From DATLLN01 sp963809205 (lineage in GTDB: Bacteria > Actinomycetota > Thermoleophilia > Gaiellales > JAICJC01): 64,000 bases of DNA. The translations under genes and the position numbers were made by a program. A model generated the notes under the pieces. It searched no databases. It saw only the letters and a list, made by a program, of their open reading frames with translations, and had not been told where the DNA came from. Below, piece after piece: positions 1 to 7,983 of the stretch. Within the stretch, counting starts at the first letter, position 1; each line of letters starts with the position of its first letter. The DNA lies in NCBI GenBank assembly GCA_963809205.1, contig CAWEIS010000028.1, forward strand, positions 124,001-188,000, given 5' to 3'.

Positions 1-348
1 AAGGGATTGGTGACCAAACTGACGCCGTACCGCTTCCACGTGTGGGCGTACCGCACCCTGCTCGGGCGGCGCGGTGCCGGCCGAATGGAGGATGGCGGAC
101 CATTCCCAACCACGCTTCGGCTGGCGATTTCCCCAGCCGGTCTGCGACGGTTCGCCCAACACCATGATCTGTTGGTGGAGTACGCCTCCACGCGGGAAGC
201 CCGACCGCAGGCGGCGCTTCGAAAGAGGCTCCATCTCGAGGGCCGCGCATGGCGGATCACCAAGCGCCTCGTCCACGCGGCGACCTTCGGCCGGGTGGAG
301 GCCGAGCGAACCGAGCTGATCCTGGTTCTCCGCCGACCTCCAAACTAG
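1..348 (+). CDS. SAM-dependent methyltransferase, C-terminal part (partial)
   Basis: The reading frame is open to the left window edge, so only the last 115 or so residues are visible. They resemble the C-terminal end of class I SAM-dependent methyltransferases: a 'LTPYRFH' strand, a Pro-Phe-Pro-Thr-Thr-Leu-Arg segment, a 'SPAGLRRFAQHHDLLVEY' helix-strand unit and a final 'TELILVLRRP' strand matching the usual 'lvl.KP' ending. The catalytic core and motif I lie outside the window, so substrate cannot be judged. Its position next to genes that make SAM and remove SAH fits, but the assignment rests on this tail alone. Confidence 0.5.
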   Translation, partial: KGLVTKLTPYRFHVWAYRTLLGRRGAGRMEDGGPFPTTLRLAISPAGLRRFAQHHDLLVEYASTREARPQAALRKRLHLEGRAWRITKRLVHAATFGRVEAERTELILVLRRPPN

Positions 349-408
349 GGCCATTGCCCGCATCAAGGCGGTTCCTTCTCGCCTGTCCAATGGCCGTGTC
401 GTGGGGCG

Positions 409-1878
409 TCAGTACCGATAGTGATCCGGCTTGAACGGTCCGCCGACCGGTATCCCCGCGTAGTCCGCTTGGTCGGGTGTCAGTTCTGTGAGCCGCACGC
501 CCAGCGCGTTGAGATGGAGTCTCGCGACCTTCTCGTCGAGCAGTTTCGGTAGCACGTGGACGCCGTTCCCATACTCACCCCCGTTCGTGAACAACTCGAT
601 TTGTGCAAGAGTCTGATTCGTGAACGAGCATGACATCACGAATGAGGGGTGGCCAGTTGCGTTGCCGAGGTTCAACAGGCGTCCCTCAGAAAGTAGGAGT
701 AGCGCTCGCCCGTCGGGGAACACCCACTTATCGACCTGCGGCTTGATATTGATCCTATCGATACCGTCGATTCTTGCAAGCCCGGCAACGTCGATCTCAT
801 TGTCGAAATGACCGATGTTTCCGACAATCGCTTGATGTTTCATCCGAGTCATGTCATTCACGGTAATGACGTTATAGTTGCCGGTAGCGGTCACGAAGAT
901 GTCGGCGATCTCGACAACGTCGGCAAGCGTCTTCACCTCATAGCCTTGCATCGCCGCCTGAAGGGCACAGATGGGGTCGATCTCGGTAATGATCACACGC
1001 GCGCCTTGGCCGCGCAGAGACTCGGCGCAGCCCTTCCCGACGTCTCCGAACCCGCAGACGACCGCGATCTTACCTCCGATCATCACGTCGGTCGCCCGAT
1101 TGATTCCGTCGATAAGTGAGTGACGGCACCCGTATAGGTTGTCGAACTTCGACTTGGTGACAGAGTCGTTCACGTTGATGGCCGAGAACGGCAGTCCGCC
1201 GGCCGCGTGGAGCTGGTAGAGACGACTCACGCCGGTAGTCGTCTCCTCTGTGACTCCCTTGATTCCAGCGGCCACACGGCTCCACCGGCCCGGGTCATCG
1301 AGGATGATTGTTTCGAGGAGCGAAAGAAACGCTCGGAACTCGTCTGACTGTGCCTCGCTGGGATTCGGAACCGACCCCGCGACCTCGTACTCAGCGCCTT
1401 TGAGCACGAGCATCGTGGCATCACCGCCGTCGTCGAGGATCATGTTCGGGCCGCCTGACTCGGCCTGGGACCAGGTGAGGGCACGCTCGGTGCATTGCCA
1501 GTACTCCTCGAGCGTCTCTCCCTTCCAGGCGAAGACCGGAACGCCTTCCGGTTGCTGTTCGGTGCCTCGCCGGCCGACAACGACAGCCGCCGCAGCGTGG
1601 TCTTGAGTCGAGAAGATGTTGCACGAAGCCCAGCGGACGCTCGCTCCCAGGTCGACCAGCGTCTCGATCAGGACGGCAGTCTGGACCGTCATGTGAAGCG
1701 AGCCGGTGATACACGCGCCTTCGAGTGGGCGTATCGAGGCGTACTGCGCTCGCATCGCCATCAGTCCCGGCATCTCGTGCTCGGCCAACTCGATCTCCCG
1801 ACGACCAAAGGCTGCCAGCGACAGGTCGCTGACTTGGTAGTCTGAGGGGGCTAGCACGTTACTGGCGATCGTGGACAT
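409..1878 (-). CDS. ahcY: Adenosylhomocysteinase (S-adenosyl-L-homocysteine hydrolase)
   Basis: Hydrolyses S-adenosylhomocysteine to adenosine and homocysteine using bound NAD, removing the product inhibitor of methyltransferases. The 489-residue length matches the long actinobacterial form with an internal insertion. Visible family signatures are 'ITGSLHMTVQTAVLIETL' near the N terminus, the NAD-binding 'GFGDVGKG' in the middle, 'NIGHFDNEID' and the 'KPDHYRY' C terminus. The start ATG is preceded by AAGGAG at a 4-nt spacing. It lies 72 nt downstream of metK on the same strand, so the two are probably cotranscribed. No truncation or missing motif was seen. Confidence 0.97.
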   Translation of the reverse strand: MSTIASNVLAPSDYQVSDLSLAAFGRREIELAEHEMPGLMAMRAQYASIRPLEGACITGSLHMTVQTAVLIETLVDLGASVRWASCNIFSTQDHAAAAVVVGRRGTEQQPEGVPVFAWKGETLEEYWQCTERALTWSQAESGGPNMILDDGGDATMLVLKGAEYEVAGSVPNPSEAQSDEFRAFLSLLETIILDDPGRWSRVAAGIKGVTEETTTGVSRLYQLHAAGGLPFSAINVNDSVTKSKFDNLYGCRHSLIDGINRATDVMIGGKIAVVCGFGDVGKGCAESLRGQGARVIITEIDPICALQAAMQGYEVKTLADVVEIADIFVTATGNYNVITVNDMTRMKHQAIVGNIGHFDNEIDVAGLARIDGIDRINIKPQVDKWVFPDGRALLLLSEGRLLNLGNATGHPSFVMSCSFTNQTLAQIELFTNGGEYGNGVHVLPKLLDEKVARLHLNALGVRLTELTPDQADYAGIPVGGPFKPDHYRY

Positions 1879-1950
1879 ACGTCTCCTTGGATTCGCGTCG
1901 TGTCGGGCTGGACTCCGGTATGGGGCATCACGCTTGAGCGGACTGCCGAA

Positions 1951-3201
1951 CTACACAAGAGCTGCGTCCGTGGACTGCAGGTTGCATGCCTCGCGAAGCG
2001 TATGAACCCGGTCACGCCGCTCCCATGGCAAGTCGAAGCGTTCTTGGCCAAAGTGCCCGTATGCAGCGGTATCTAGGTAGATCGGCCGAAGGAGATCGAG
2101 GTCACGTATGATCGACGCGGGTCGCAGGTCGAATGTCTCGAGTACTGCGCGCTCAATCGTTCCGCGGTCGACCGTCTCGGTCCCAAAGGTCTCGACCATC
2201 AGCGACACAGGATGCGCAACGCCGATTGCGTACGCAACCTGCACCTCGGCGCGATCTGCAAGACCTGCTGCCACAATGTTCTTCGCCACCCAGCGCATCG
2301 CGTAGCTGGCGGAACGATCGACCTTCGAGGGATCCTTGCCGGAGAAGGCTCCGCCCCCATGGCGTGAAGAACCGCCGTAGGTGTCCACAATGATCTTGCG
2401 TCCCGTCAGGCCCGTATCAGCGGCCGGCCCCCCGGTTACGAAGCGACCCGTCGGGTTGACGAGAACGAACCCGGGTGCCGAAAACCGCTCCGTTGGGCAG
2501 AGTGGCCCCTCGACTACCGGACGGAGAACGTGCTGCACGACGTCGGCCCGCAGCTGCGCTGGATTGTCCATTGCCGGGTCGTGCTGCGTAGACACCAGGA
2601 GTCGCTCGATCGCGCTGGGCTCCGGGCGCCCGTTCACCATCCTGTACCGGACTGTGACTTGTGCCTTGCCGTCCGGACGCAGGTACGGCAGCACACCGGC
2701 CTTTCGGATGTTCGCGAGCCGCTCGCAGATCCTGTGGGCAAGCGTGATCGGAAGCGGCATCAGCGCGTCGGTCTCCCGCACTGCGTAGCCGAACATCATG
2801 CCCTGGTCGCCGGCGCCCTGTGCGTCCTCAGCGGCCCCGGCCGCTTCGTGTTGCTCCTCGTAAGACGAATCCACGCCGCGCCTGATATCGGGCGACTGCT
2901 CGTCGATTGCGACCATGACCCCGCACGTCGCCGAATCGAATCCGAGCTCCGAGCTCGTATAGCCGATCTCCTGCACGACGTTCCTGGCGACGCCCGGAAT
3001 GTCGACATAGGCCTTGGTCGTGAGCTCGCCCGCGACGACGATCAGGCCGGTTGTGCAGAGCACCTCGCACGCGACCCTCCCGGCCGGATCCTCGTGGAGG
3101 ACGGCGTCGAGCACGCCGTCCGAGATCTGATCGGCCAGCTTGTCCGGGTGACCCTCCGTGACAGACTCCGAAGTGAAGAGAAACTCATCTTCAAGAGCCA
3201 C
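1951..3201 (-). CDS. metK: S-adenosylmethionine synthetase
   Basis: Makes SAM from methionine and ATP. The 416-residue product opens with 'FTSESVTEGHPDKLADQISDG', the signature of the family, and carries 'GAGDQGMMFGYA' and the phosphate-loop motif 'GGGAFSGKDPSKVDRSA' in canonical order. The GTG start is supported by GGGAGG seven nt upstream. It is the promoter-proximal gene of the leftward metK-ahcY pair and is divergent from the kinase-metH operon, so supply and recycling of SAM are run from one intergenic region. The length is slightly above the common 390-405 residues, mainly from loop insertions. Confidence 0.97.
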   Translation of the reverse strand: MALEDEFLFTSESVTEGHPDKLADQISDGVLDAVLHEDPAGRVACEVLCTTGLIVVAGELTTKAYVDIPGVARNVVQEIGYTSSELGFDSATCGVMVAIDEQSPDIRRGVDSSYEEQHEAAGAAEDAQGAGDQGMMFGYAVRETDALMPLPITLAHRICERLANIRKAGVLPYLRPDGKAQVTVRYRMVNGRPEPSAIERLLVSTQHDPAMDNPAQLRADVVQHVLRPVVEGPLCPTERFSAPGFVLVNPTGRFVTGGPAADTGLTGRKIIVDTYGGSSRHGGGAFSGKDPSKVDRSASYAMRWVAKNIVAAGLADRAEVQVAYAIGVAHPVSLMVETFGTETVDRGTIERAVLETFDLRPASIIRDLDLLRPIYLDTAAYGHFGQERFDLPWERRDRVHTLREACNLQSTDAALV

Positions 3202-3342
3202 GCTTCAGCCTCCCCCGATCGCGACGCGCGCATGGAGCTCCTGCTCCGGGATCCGCGTTGTTCATACACCAGCAACGAGTTCGGGTCAAGAGCACCCAGC
3301 CCCAAGTGCCCACTGCCCAGCGGTATTAGGCAAGGTTCGGGC

Positions 3343-3370
3343 TTGACTTCTCCACCGGAAGAGCCAAACT
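3343..3370 (+). promoter_or_regulatory. Candidate sigma-70-type promoter for the kinase-metH operon
   Basis: TTGACT and CAAACT are separated by 16 nt. The -35 is good and the -10 only fair. A start site near 3377 would leave a leader of about 100 nt that contains the inverted repeat at 3405-3431. Confidence 0.35.
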
Positions 3371-3404
3371 GTCCTTCCCCGGTATTTCGCGGACGAGGAG
3401 AGGG

Positions 3405-3431
3405 TGCGCGCGATCGGGGGGATCGCGCGCA
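3405..3431 (+). promoter_or_regulatory. Perfect 11-bp inverted repeat in the leader of the kinase-metH operon
   Basis: TGCGCGCGATC and its exact complement flank a GGGGG loop, about 45 nt before the preferred kinase start. There is no U-tract, so it is not an ordinary terminator. It could be an operator for a repressor of the SAM-cycle genes or part of a leader RNA fold. The function is unknown; only the palindrome is observed. Confidence 0.45.
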
Positions 3432-3476
3432 GTTGGTCCGGACACGTAGGTGGCAAACCGGCCTCAGGAGCATTTG

Positions 3477-4433
3477 GTGGGTATCACGGCGGTGGGCTCG
3501 ATAGCGTTCGACAGCGTGGCGACGCCCTTTGGCGTCAGGGACCGGATGCTCGGCGGTGCAGCAACGCACTTCGCCCTCGGTGCGTCGTTTTTCGACGAGG
3601 TCCGCGTGGTGGGGGTCGTGGGCGACGATTTCGGTGACGCGGAGTTCGAGCTGCTGCAGACCCGGGGGACGAACGTCGACGATGTCGCGCGCATCCCCGG
3701 TGGCCGCACGTTCTTCTGGCGAGGTGAGTACGGATGGGATCTGAACTCCCGCGAGTCCCTGGACACCGAGCTGAACGTGTTCGAGCACTTTGCGCCCGAG
3801 CTGTCCCAGGGATCCTGCGAGTGCGACGTCCTGTTTCTCGCGAACATCCAGCCTGGGCTCCAACTGGAAGTGCGTCGGCAGTGCCCGGGCGCACGGTTCG
3901 TCGCTCTTGACTCCATGGATCTGTGGATCGATGTGGCACGGGATCAGCTGGTCGAGGTGATGCGGGACGTCGACTGCGTACTTCTGAACGACGCCGAGTT
4001 GCGGCAGCTCACCGTGAAGCCGAGCCTGGCCGCCGCCGCCAAGGAGGTGTTGGCGATGGGGCCGTCTGTCGTCGTGGCCAAGCAAGGCGAGTACGGTGCG
4101 TGCCTCTTCACTCACGACGGCTTCTTTGGACTGCCGGCATATCCGCTCGAAACCGTCGTCGATCCGACCGGTGCCGGCGATGCCTTCGCCGGCGGTTTTC
4201 TCGGCCACATCGCGGCGCACCGCGAAGAACGGATCTCGCACGACGTGCTTTGCCAGGCGATGGCTCATGCGACGACCGTCGCCTCGTTCAACGTTGAGGA
4301 GTTTGGTACGGACAGGCTCGTCAGGCTCACCTGCGGCGAGGTCGAGGACCGTGTGCGCGAGCTGCAGCGGATGACCGGCTTCGAGCTCCGCCCGACGGCG
4401 TTCCGCGGTTCCGTTAGCGTTCTGGCCCGGTGA
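3477..4433 (+). CDS. PfkB-family carbohydrate/nucleoside kinase (possible adenosine kinase)
   Basis: ATP-dependent kinase of the ribokinase/PfkB family. It shows the N-terminal 'GGAATHFALGASFF' substrate-binding segment and the C-terminal 'DPTGAGDAFAGGF' signature containing the catalytic Asp and anion hole. The start chosen is GTG at 3477, with AGGAG seven nt upstream; an in-frame GTG at 3450 would add nine residues and has no good ribosome-binding site. The stop is one base from the start of metH, so the two are translationally linked. Sitting between ahcY/metK and metH, the most sensible substrate is adenosine released by AhcY. That is inferred from context, and sugar kinase activity is possible. 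Confidence 0.8.
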   Translation: MGITAVGSIAFDSVATPFGVRDRMLGGAATHFALGASFFDEVRVVGVVGDDFGDAEFELLQTRGTNVDDVARIPGGRTFFWRGEYGWDLNSRESLDTELNVFEHFAPELSQGSCECDVLFLANIQPGLQLEVRRQCPGARFVALDSMDLWIDVARDQLVEVMRDVDCVLLNDAELRQLTVKPSLAAAAKEVLAMGPSVVVAKQGEYGACLFTHDGFFGLPAYPLETVVDPTGAGDAFAGGFLGHIAAHREERISHDVLCQAMAHATTVASFNVEEFGTDRLVRLTCGEVEDRVRELQRMTGFELRPTAFRGSVSVLAR

Positions 4434-4434
4434 C

Positions 4435-7400
4435 GTGGTGGCGACACGACGTGGTCGCGTAGCCGTTTCCTACCTCGACGTCGTCGCCCAGCGCCCAGTG
4501 CTGTTCGACGGTGCGATGGGCACCCGCATACAGGAGGCCGACCTCACGGCCGGCGACTTCGGCGGGGAGCGGCAGGTCGGCAACAACGACCACCTTTCAA
4601 TCACCCGGCCTGACCTGATCGAGCAGATCCACCACGAGTACCTGGAAGCCGGCGCGGACGCCGTCGAAACGAACACGTTCCAGGCCTCCCCTATTCGGAT
4701 GCGTGAATGGGGGCTCGAGGAGCTGGCCTTCGAGATGAACCTGAAGGCGGCACAGATCGCCCGCCGCGCTGCCGACGAGCACGCCACGTCTTCGCGACCG
4801 CGTTTTGTGGCGGGATCGATCGGACCAAGCGGCATGCTGCCGTCAGGCACCGACCCCGCGCTTTCCGGCGTCGGCTTCGGCGGGCTATCGGCCGCCTTCG
4901 CGGTGCAGGCCGGCGGCCTCCTCGAAGGCGGTGTCGACCTGCTGATCATCGAGACGCAGCAGGATGTCCTCGAGACGCGTGCCGCGATCGACGGTGCACG
5001 CGCGGCGTTCCGGGCCGCCGGGCGGTCGGTACCGATCCAGGTGCAGGTCGCCCTCGACGTGACCGGGCGGATGCTGCTCGGCACCGACATCCAGGCGGTG
5101 CTGACGATCCTCCTGGCCATGGGGGCAGAGGTCGTCGGCGCCAACTGCTCAGTCGGCCCCGAGCATCTGCGTGAGCCGGTGCGTTATATGTGCGAGCGGT
5201 CGCCCGTTCCGGTCTCGGTGATCCCGAATGCGGGCCTGCCGAAGAACGTCGACGGTGTCGCCAGCTATCCACTCGGGCCAGCGGACATGGCCGAGGCGCT
5301 GGCGGCGTTCGTGTCTGAGTTCGGCACCGAGATCATCGGCGGATGCTGCGGCTCGACCTGCGAGCACATTGCGGCGCTCAGCGACGCGCTCACCACGATC
5401 CGCCGACATGTCCGCCAGGTGGTCTTCGAACCGGCGCTTGCGAGCGGCATCGCCGCATCGACGTTCGAGCAGCAGCCCAAGCCGCTGCTGATCGGTGAGC
5501 GGGTGAACGCACAGGGCAGCCGCGCGCTGAAGGAGCTGCTCCTGCGCGACGACTACGAGGGCGTGCTCGCGGTTGCGCGACACCAAGTGGAGGGTGGGGC
5601 GCATGCGCTCGACGTCTGTGTCGCGCTGACCGAACGAGGCGACGAGGCAGAGCAGATGGAGCACGTCGTCAAGCGGCTGTCGTCGGGGATCGAGGCTCCC
5701 CTCGTGATCGACTCCACGGACGCCGCCGTCGTCGGCCGCGCGCTCGAGATGTACCCCGGCCGCGGCCTGATCAACTCGATCAACATGGAAAACGGGCGCG
5801 AGCGAATCGACAGCGTCGTACCGCTGGCAGTGCGCCACGGCGCGGCCTGCATCGCACTCACGATCGACGAGGAGGGGATGGCAAAGACGGCCGAGCGAAA
5901 GCTCGCGATCGCGCGGCGCATCCACGACATTTGCGTGTCGGAGTTCGGCCTTGCGCCGAACGACCTCATGTTCGATGCGCTCACGTTCACTCTTGCGACC
6001 GGGCAAGAGGAGTTCCGGCGCAGTGCGATCGAGACGCTCGAGGGGATCTCGTCCATCAAGCGGGAGCTGCCCGGTGTGTGGACCGTGCTCGGAGTCTCCA
6101 ACCTGTCGTTCGGCCTGGCACCACACTCGAGGCCCGTGCTGAACTCGGTGTTCCTGTACCACGCGATCGAGGCCGGGCTCGACGCGGCCATCATCAATCC
6201 CGCGCACGTAGTACCCATCTACGAGATCGGCGAGCAGGAGCGCGAGCTTGCGGAAGACCTGGTCTTCGACCGCCGCGACGACGCGCTGCCGCGGTTCATC
6301 GCCCATTTCGACGAGCACACGTTCGAGGGTGCCGAGGAGCGCCCCGACCTGTTCGAGGGGATGAGCACCGACGAGCGGATCCACGCGAAGATTCTGCACC
6401 GCCGGCGCGAGGGTGTGGAGGACGATATCGACGCCGCCCTCGACGAACGCGGCGCCCGCGAGAACGACACTGCGGTCGACGTCCTGAACACGGTCCTGCT
6501 ACCGGCGATGAAGGACGTGGGCGACCGGTTCGGGCGGGGCGAGCTGATCTTGCCCTTCGTGCTGCAGTCCGCCGAGGTGATGAAGAGGTCGGTCGCGCAC
6601 CTCGAGCACTACCTGGATCGGCTGGAGGGCACGTCCAAAGCGCGGGTGGTGCTCGCCACCGTGTTCGGAGACGTGCATGACATCGGCAAGAACCTGGTCG
6701 CCACGATCCTCTCCAACAACGGCTACACCGTCATCGACCTGGGTCGCCAAGTGCCCCTGAACGTGATCATGGACAGGGCCGTCGAGGAGAAGGCCGACGC
6801 GATCGGCCTCTCGGCACTGCTGGTATCGACATCGAAGCAAATGGCACTCGCGCTCGGGGAGCTCGATCACCGCGGCCTGCGGATCCCCGTCCTGATCGGG
6901 GGGGCCGCCATCAACCGCAGCTTCGGCCGGCGGATCGCCTTCCTCGAGGACGGGCGGCCGTACGAGCCGGGGGTCTTTTACTGCAAGGATGCCTTCGAGG
7001 GGCTGGATGCGATGGACCGGCTTTCGGACGGCGACGCCCGCGATGTCCTGATCCGGGAGCGGCGGGAGGAGGCCTTGGCTGCGCGCGACGCCCCGAAGCA
7101 GGCACCGGTCGAGGACGCAGAGGAGGCTCCGGGCCGTTCCGGCCGGGCAGCCCTGCGCGGTGACGTTCGCGTCCCAGACCCGCCGTTCTTCGGCACGCGG
7201 GTCGTACGCGACATCGCGGCCGCCGAGGCGTTCTCGTTGATGGACCTGAAGTCGCTCTACAAGCTGTCCTGGGGCGGGAAGGGAGTGCGGGGCAATGCGT
7301 GGGAGGCGCTCCTGCGCGACGATTTCGAGCCGCGCCGCGAGCGCATGCAGCGCGACGCCGAGGATACGCAGTGGATAGCACCAGCAGCGGTGTATGGCTA

Positions 7401-7947
7401 TTTTCGGGCGGCTGCCGAGGGTGATGACACCGTTCTCCTGGGAGAGTCGGGGGAGGAGGTCGGGCGCTTCGGGTTCCCGCGCCAGGCGCGGCACCAGCAG
7501 CTCTGCATCTCTGATTACCTTCGCGAGCGTCCTGACGGCGACGTGATCGCACTGCAGATCGCCACGATCGGACCGGCCGCGACACAGCATGTCGACGAGC
7601 TACAGGCACGCGGAGACTACGCTGAAGCGTTCTTTGCTCACGGCTTGGCGGTGCAGACGGCGGAGGGAACGGCCGAGTACGTCCACCGCATGATCAAGCG
7701 CGAGCTTGGCCTCGATGCGGAGCAGGGACGCCGCTACTCATGGGGGTATCCAGCCTGCCCAGATCTCGAAGCGCACGCCACCGTTCTCGCACTGCTGCCC
7801 GAGGCTGAGGCCGACCTCGGGCTAGTGCTGTCGCCGGGATACCAGTTCATTCCCGAGCAGACGACCGCTGCGATCGTCATCCACCATCCCGATGCGGTGT
7901 ACTTCAACGCGCGGACGAGGGCGGACACTGTCGCCGCGGACTACTGA
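4435..7947 (+). CDS. metH: Cobalamin-dependent methionine synthase
   Basis: Transfers the methyl group of 5-methyl-THF to homocysteine through methylcobalamin. Domains in order are: the homocysteine-binding barrel with zinc-ligand cysteines in 'GANCSVG' (about 240) and 'GGCCGS' (about 303); the pterin-binding barrel starting at 'LIGERVNAQGS'; the B12-binding cap and Rossmann domain with 'DVHDIG', whose His is the lower cobalt ligand (about 748); and the SAM-binding reactivation domain with 'RRYSWGYPACPD' near 1100. The length of 1170 residues is normal for a full four-module enzyme. It overlaps the kinase gene closely and is followed, convergently, by the homocysteine methyltransferase/MTHFR fusion. 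Confidence 0.96.
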   Translation: MVATRRGRVAVSYLDVVAQRPVLFDGAMGTRIQEADLTAGDFGGERQVGNNDHLSITRPDLIEQIHHEYLEAGADAVETNTFQASPIRMREWGLEELAFEMNLKAAQIARRAADEHATSSRPRFVAGSIGPSGMLPSGTDPALSGVGFGGLSAAFAVQAGGLLEGGVDLLIIETQQDVLETRAAIDGARAAFRAAGRSVPIQVQVALDVTGRMLLGTDIQAVLTILLAMGAEVVGANCSVGPEHLREPVRYMCERSPVPVSVIPNAGLPKNVDGVASYPLGPADMAEALAAFVSEFGTEIIGGCCGSTCEHIAALSDALTTIRRHVRQVVFEPALASGIAASTFEQQPKPLLIGERVNAQGSRALKELLLRDDYEGVLAVARHQVEGGAHALDVCVALTERGDEAEQMEHVVKRLSSGIEAPLVIDSTDAAVVGRALEMYPGRGLINSINMENGRERIDSVVPLAVRHGAACIALTIDEEGMAKTAERKLAIARRIHDICVSEFGLAPNDLMFDALTFTLATGQEEFRRSAIETLEGISSIKRELPGVWTVLGVSNLSFGLAPHSRPVLNSVFLYHAIEAGLDAAIINPAHVVPIYEIGEQERELAEDLVFDRRDDALPRFIAHFDEHTFEGAEERPDLFEGMSTDERIHAKILHRRREGVEDDIDAALDERGARENDTAVDVLNTVLLPAMKDVGDRFGRGELILPFVLQSAEVMKRSVAHLEHYLDRLEGTSKARVVLATVFGDVHDIGKNLVATILSNNGYTVIDLGRQVPLNVIMDRAVEEKADAIGLSALLVSTSKQMALALGELDHRGLRIPVLIGGAAINRSFGRRIAFLEDGRPYEPGVFYCKDAFEGLDAMDRLSDGDARDVLIRERREEALAARDAPKQAPVEDAEEAPGRSGRAALRGDVRVPDPPFFGTRVVRDIAAAEAFSLMDLKSLYKLSWGGKGVRGNAWEALLRDDFEPRRERMQRDAEDTQWIAPAAVYGYFRAAAEGDDTVLLGESGEEVGRFGFPRQARHQQLCISDYLRERPDGDVIALQIATIGPAATQHVDELQARGDYAEAFFAHGLAVQTAEGTAEYVHRMIKRELGLDAEQGRRYSWGYPACPDLEAHATVLALLPEAEADLGLVLSPGYQFIPEQTTAAIVIHHPDAVYFNARTRADTVAADY

Positions 7948-7983
7948 TGTCCTGGTGCGGCCGGCGCGCCTCGTCGTAGCCGC

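Noticed and set aside
3202..3476. SAM or SAH riboswitch upstream of metK or the kinase-metH operon
   Set aside because: GACGAGGAG near 3392 recalls part of the SAH element, but the remaining conserved segments are absent. No SAM-I or SAM-IV core was found on either strand.
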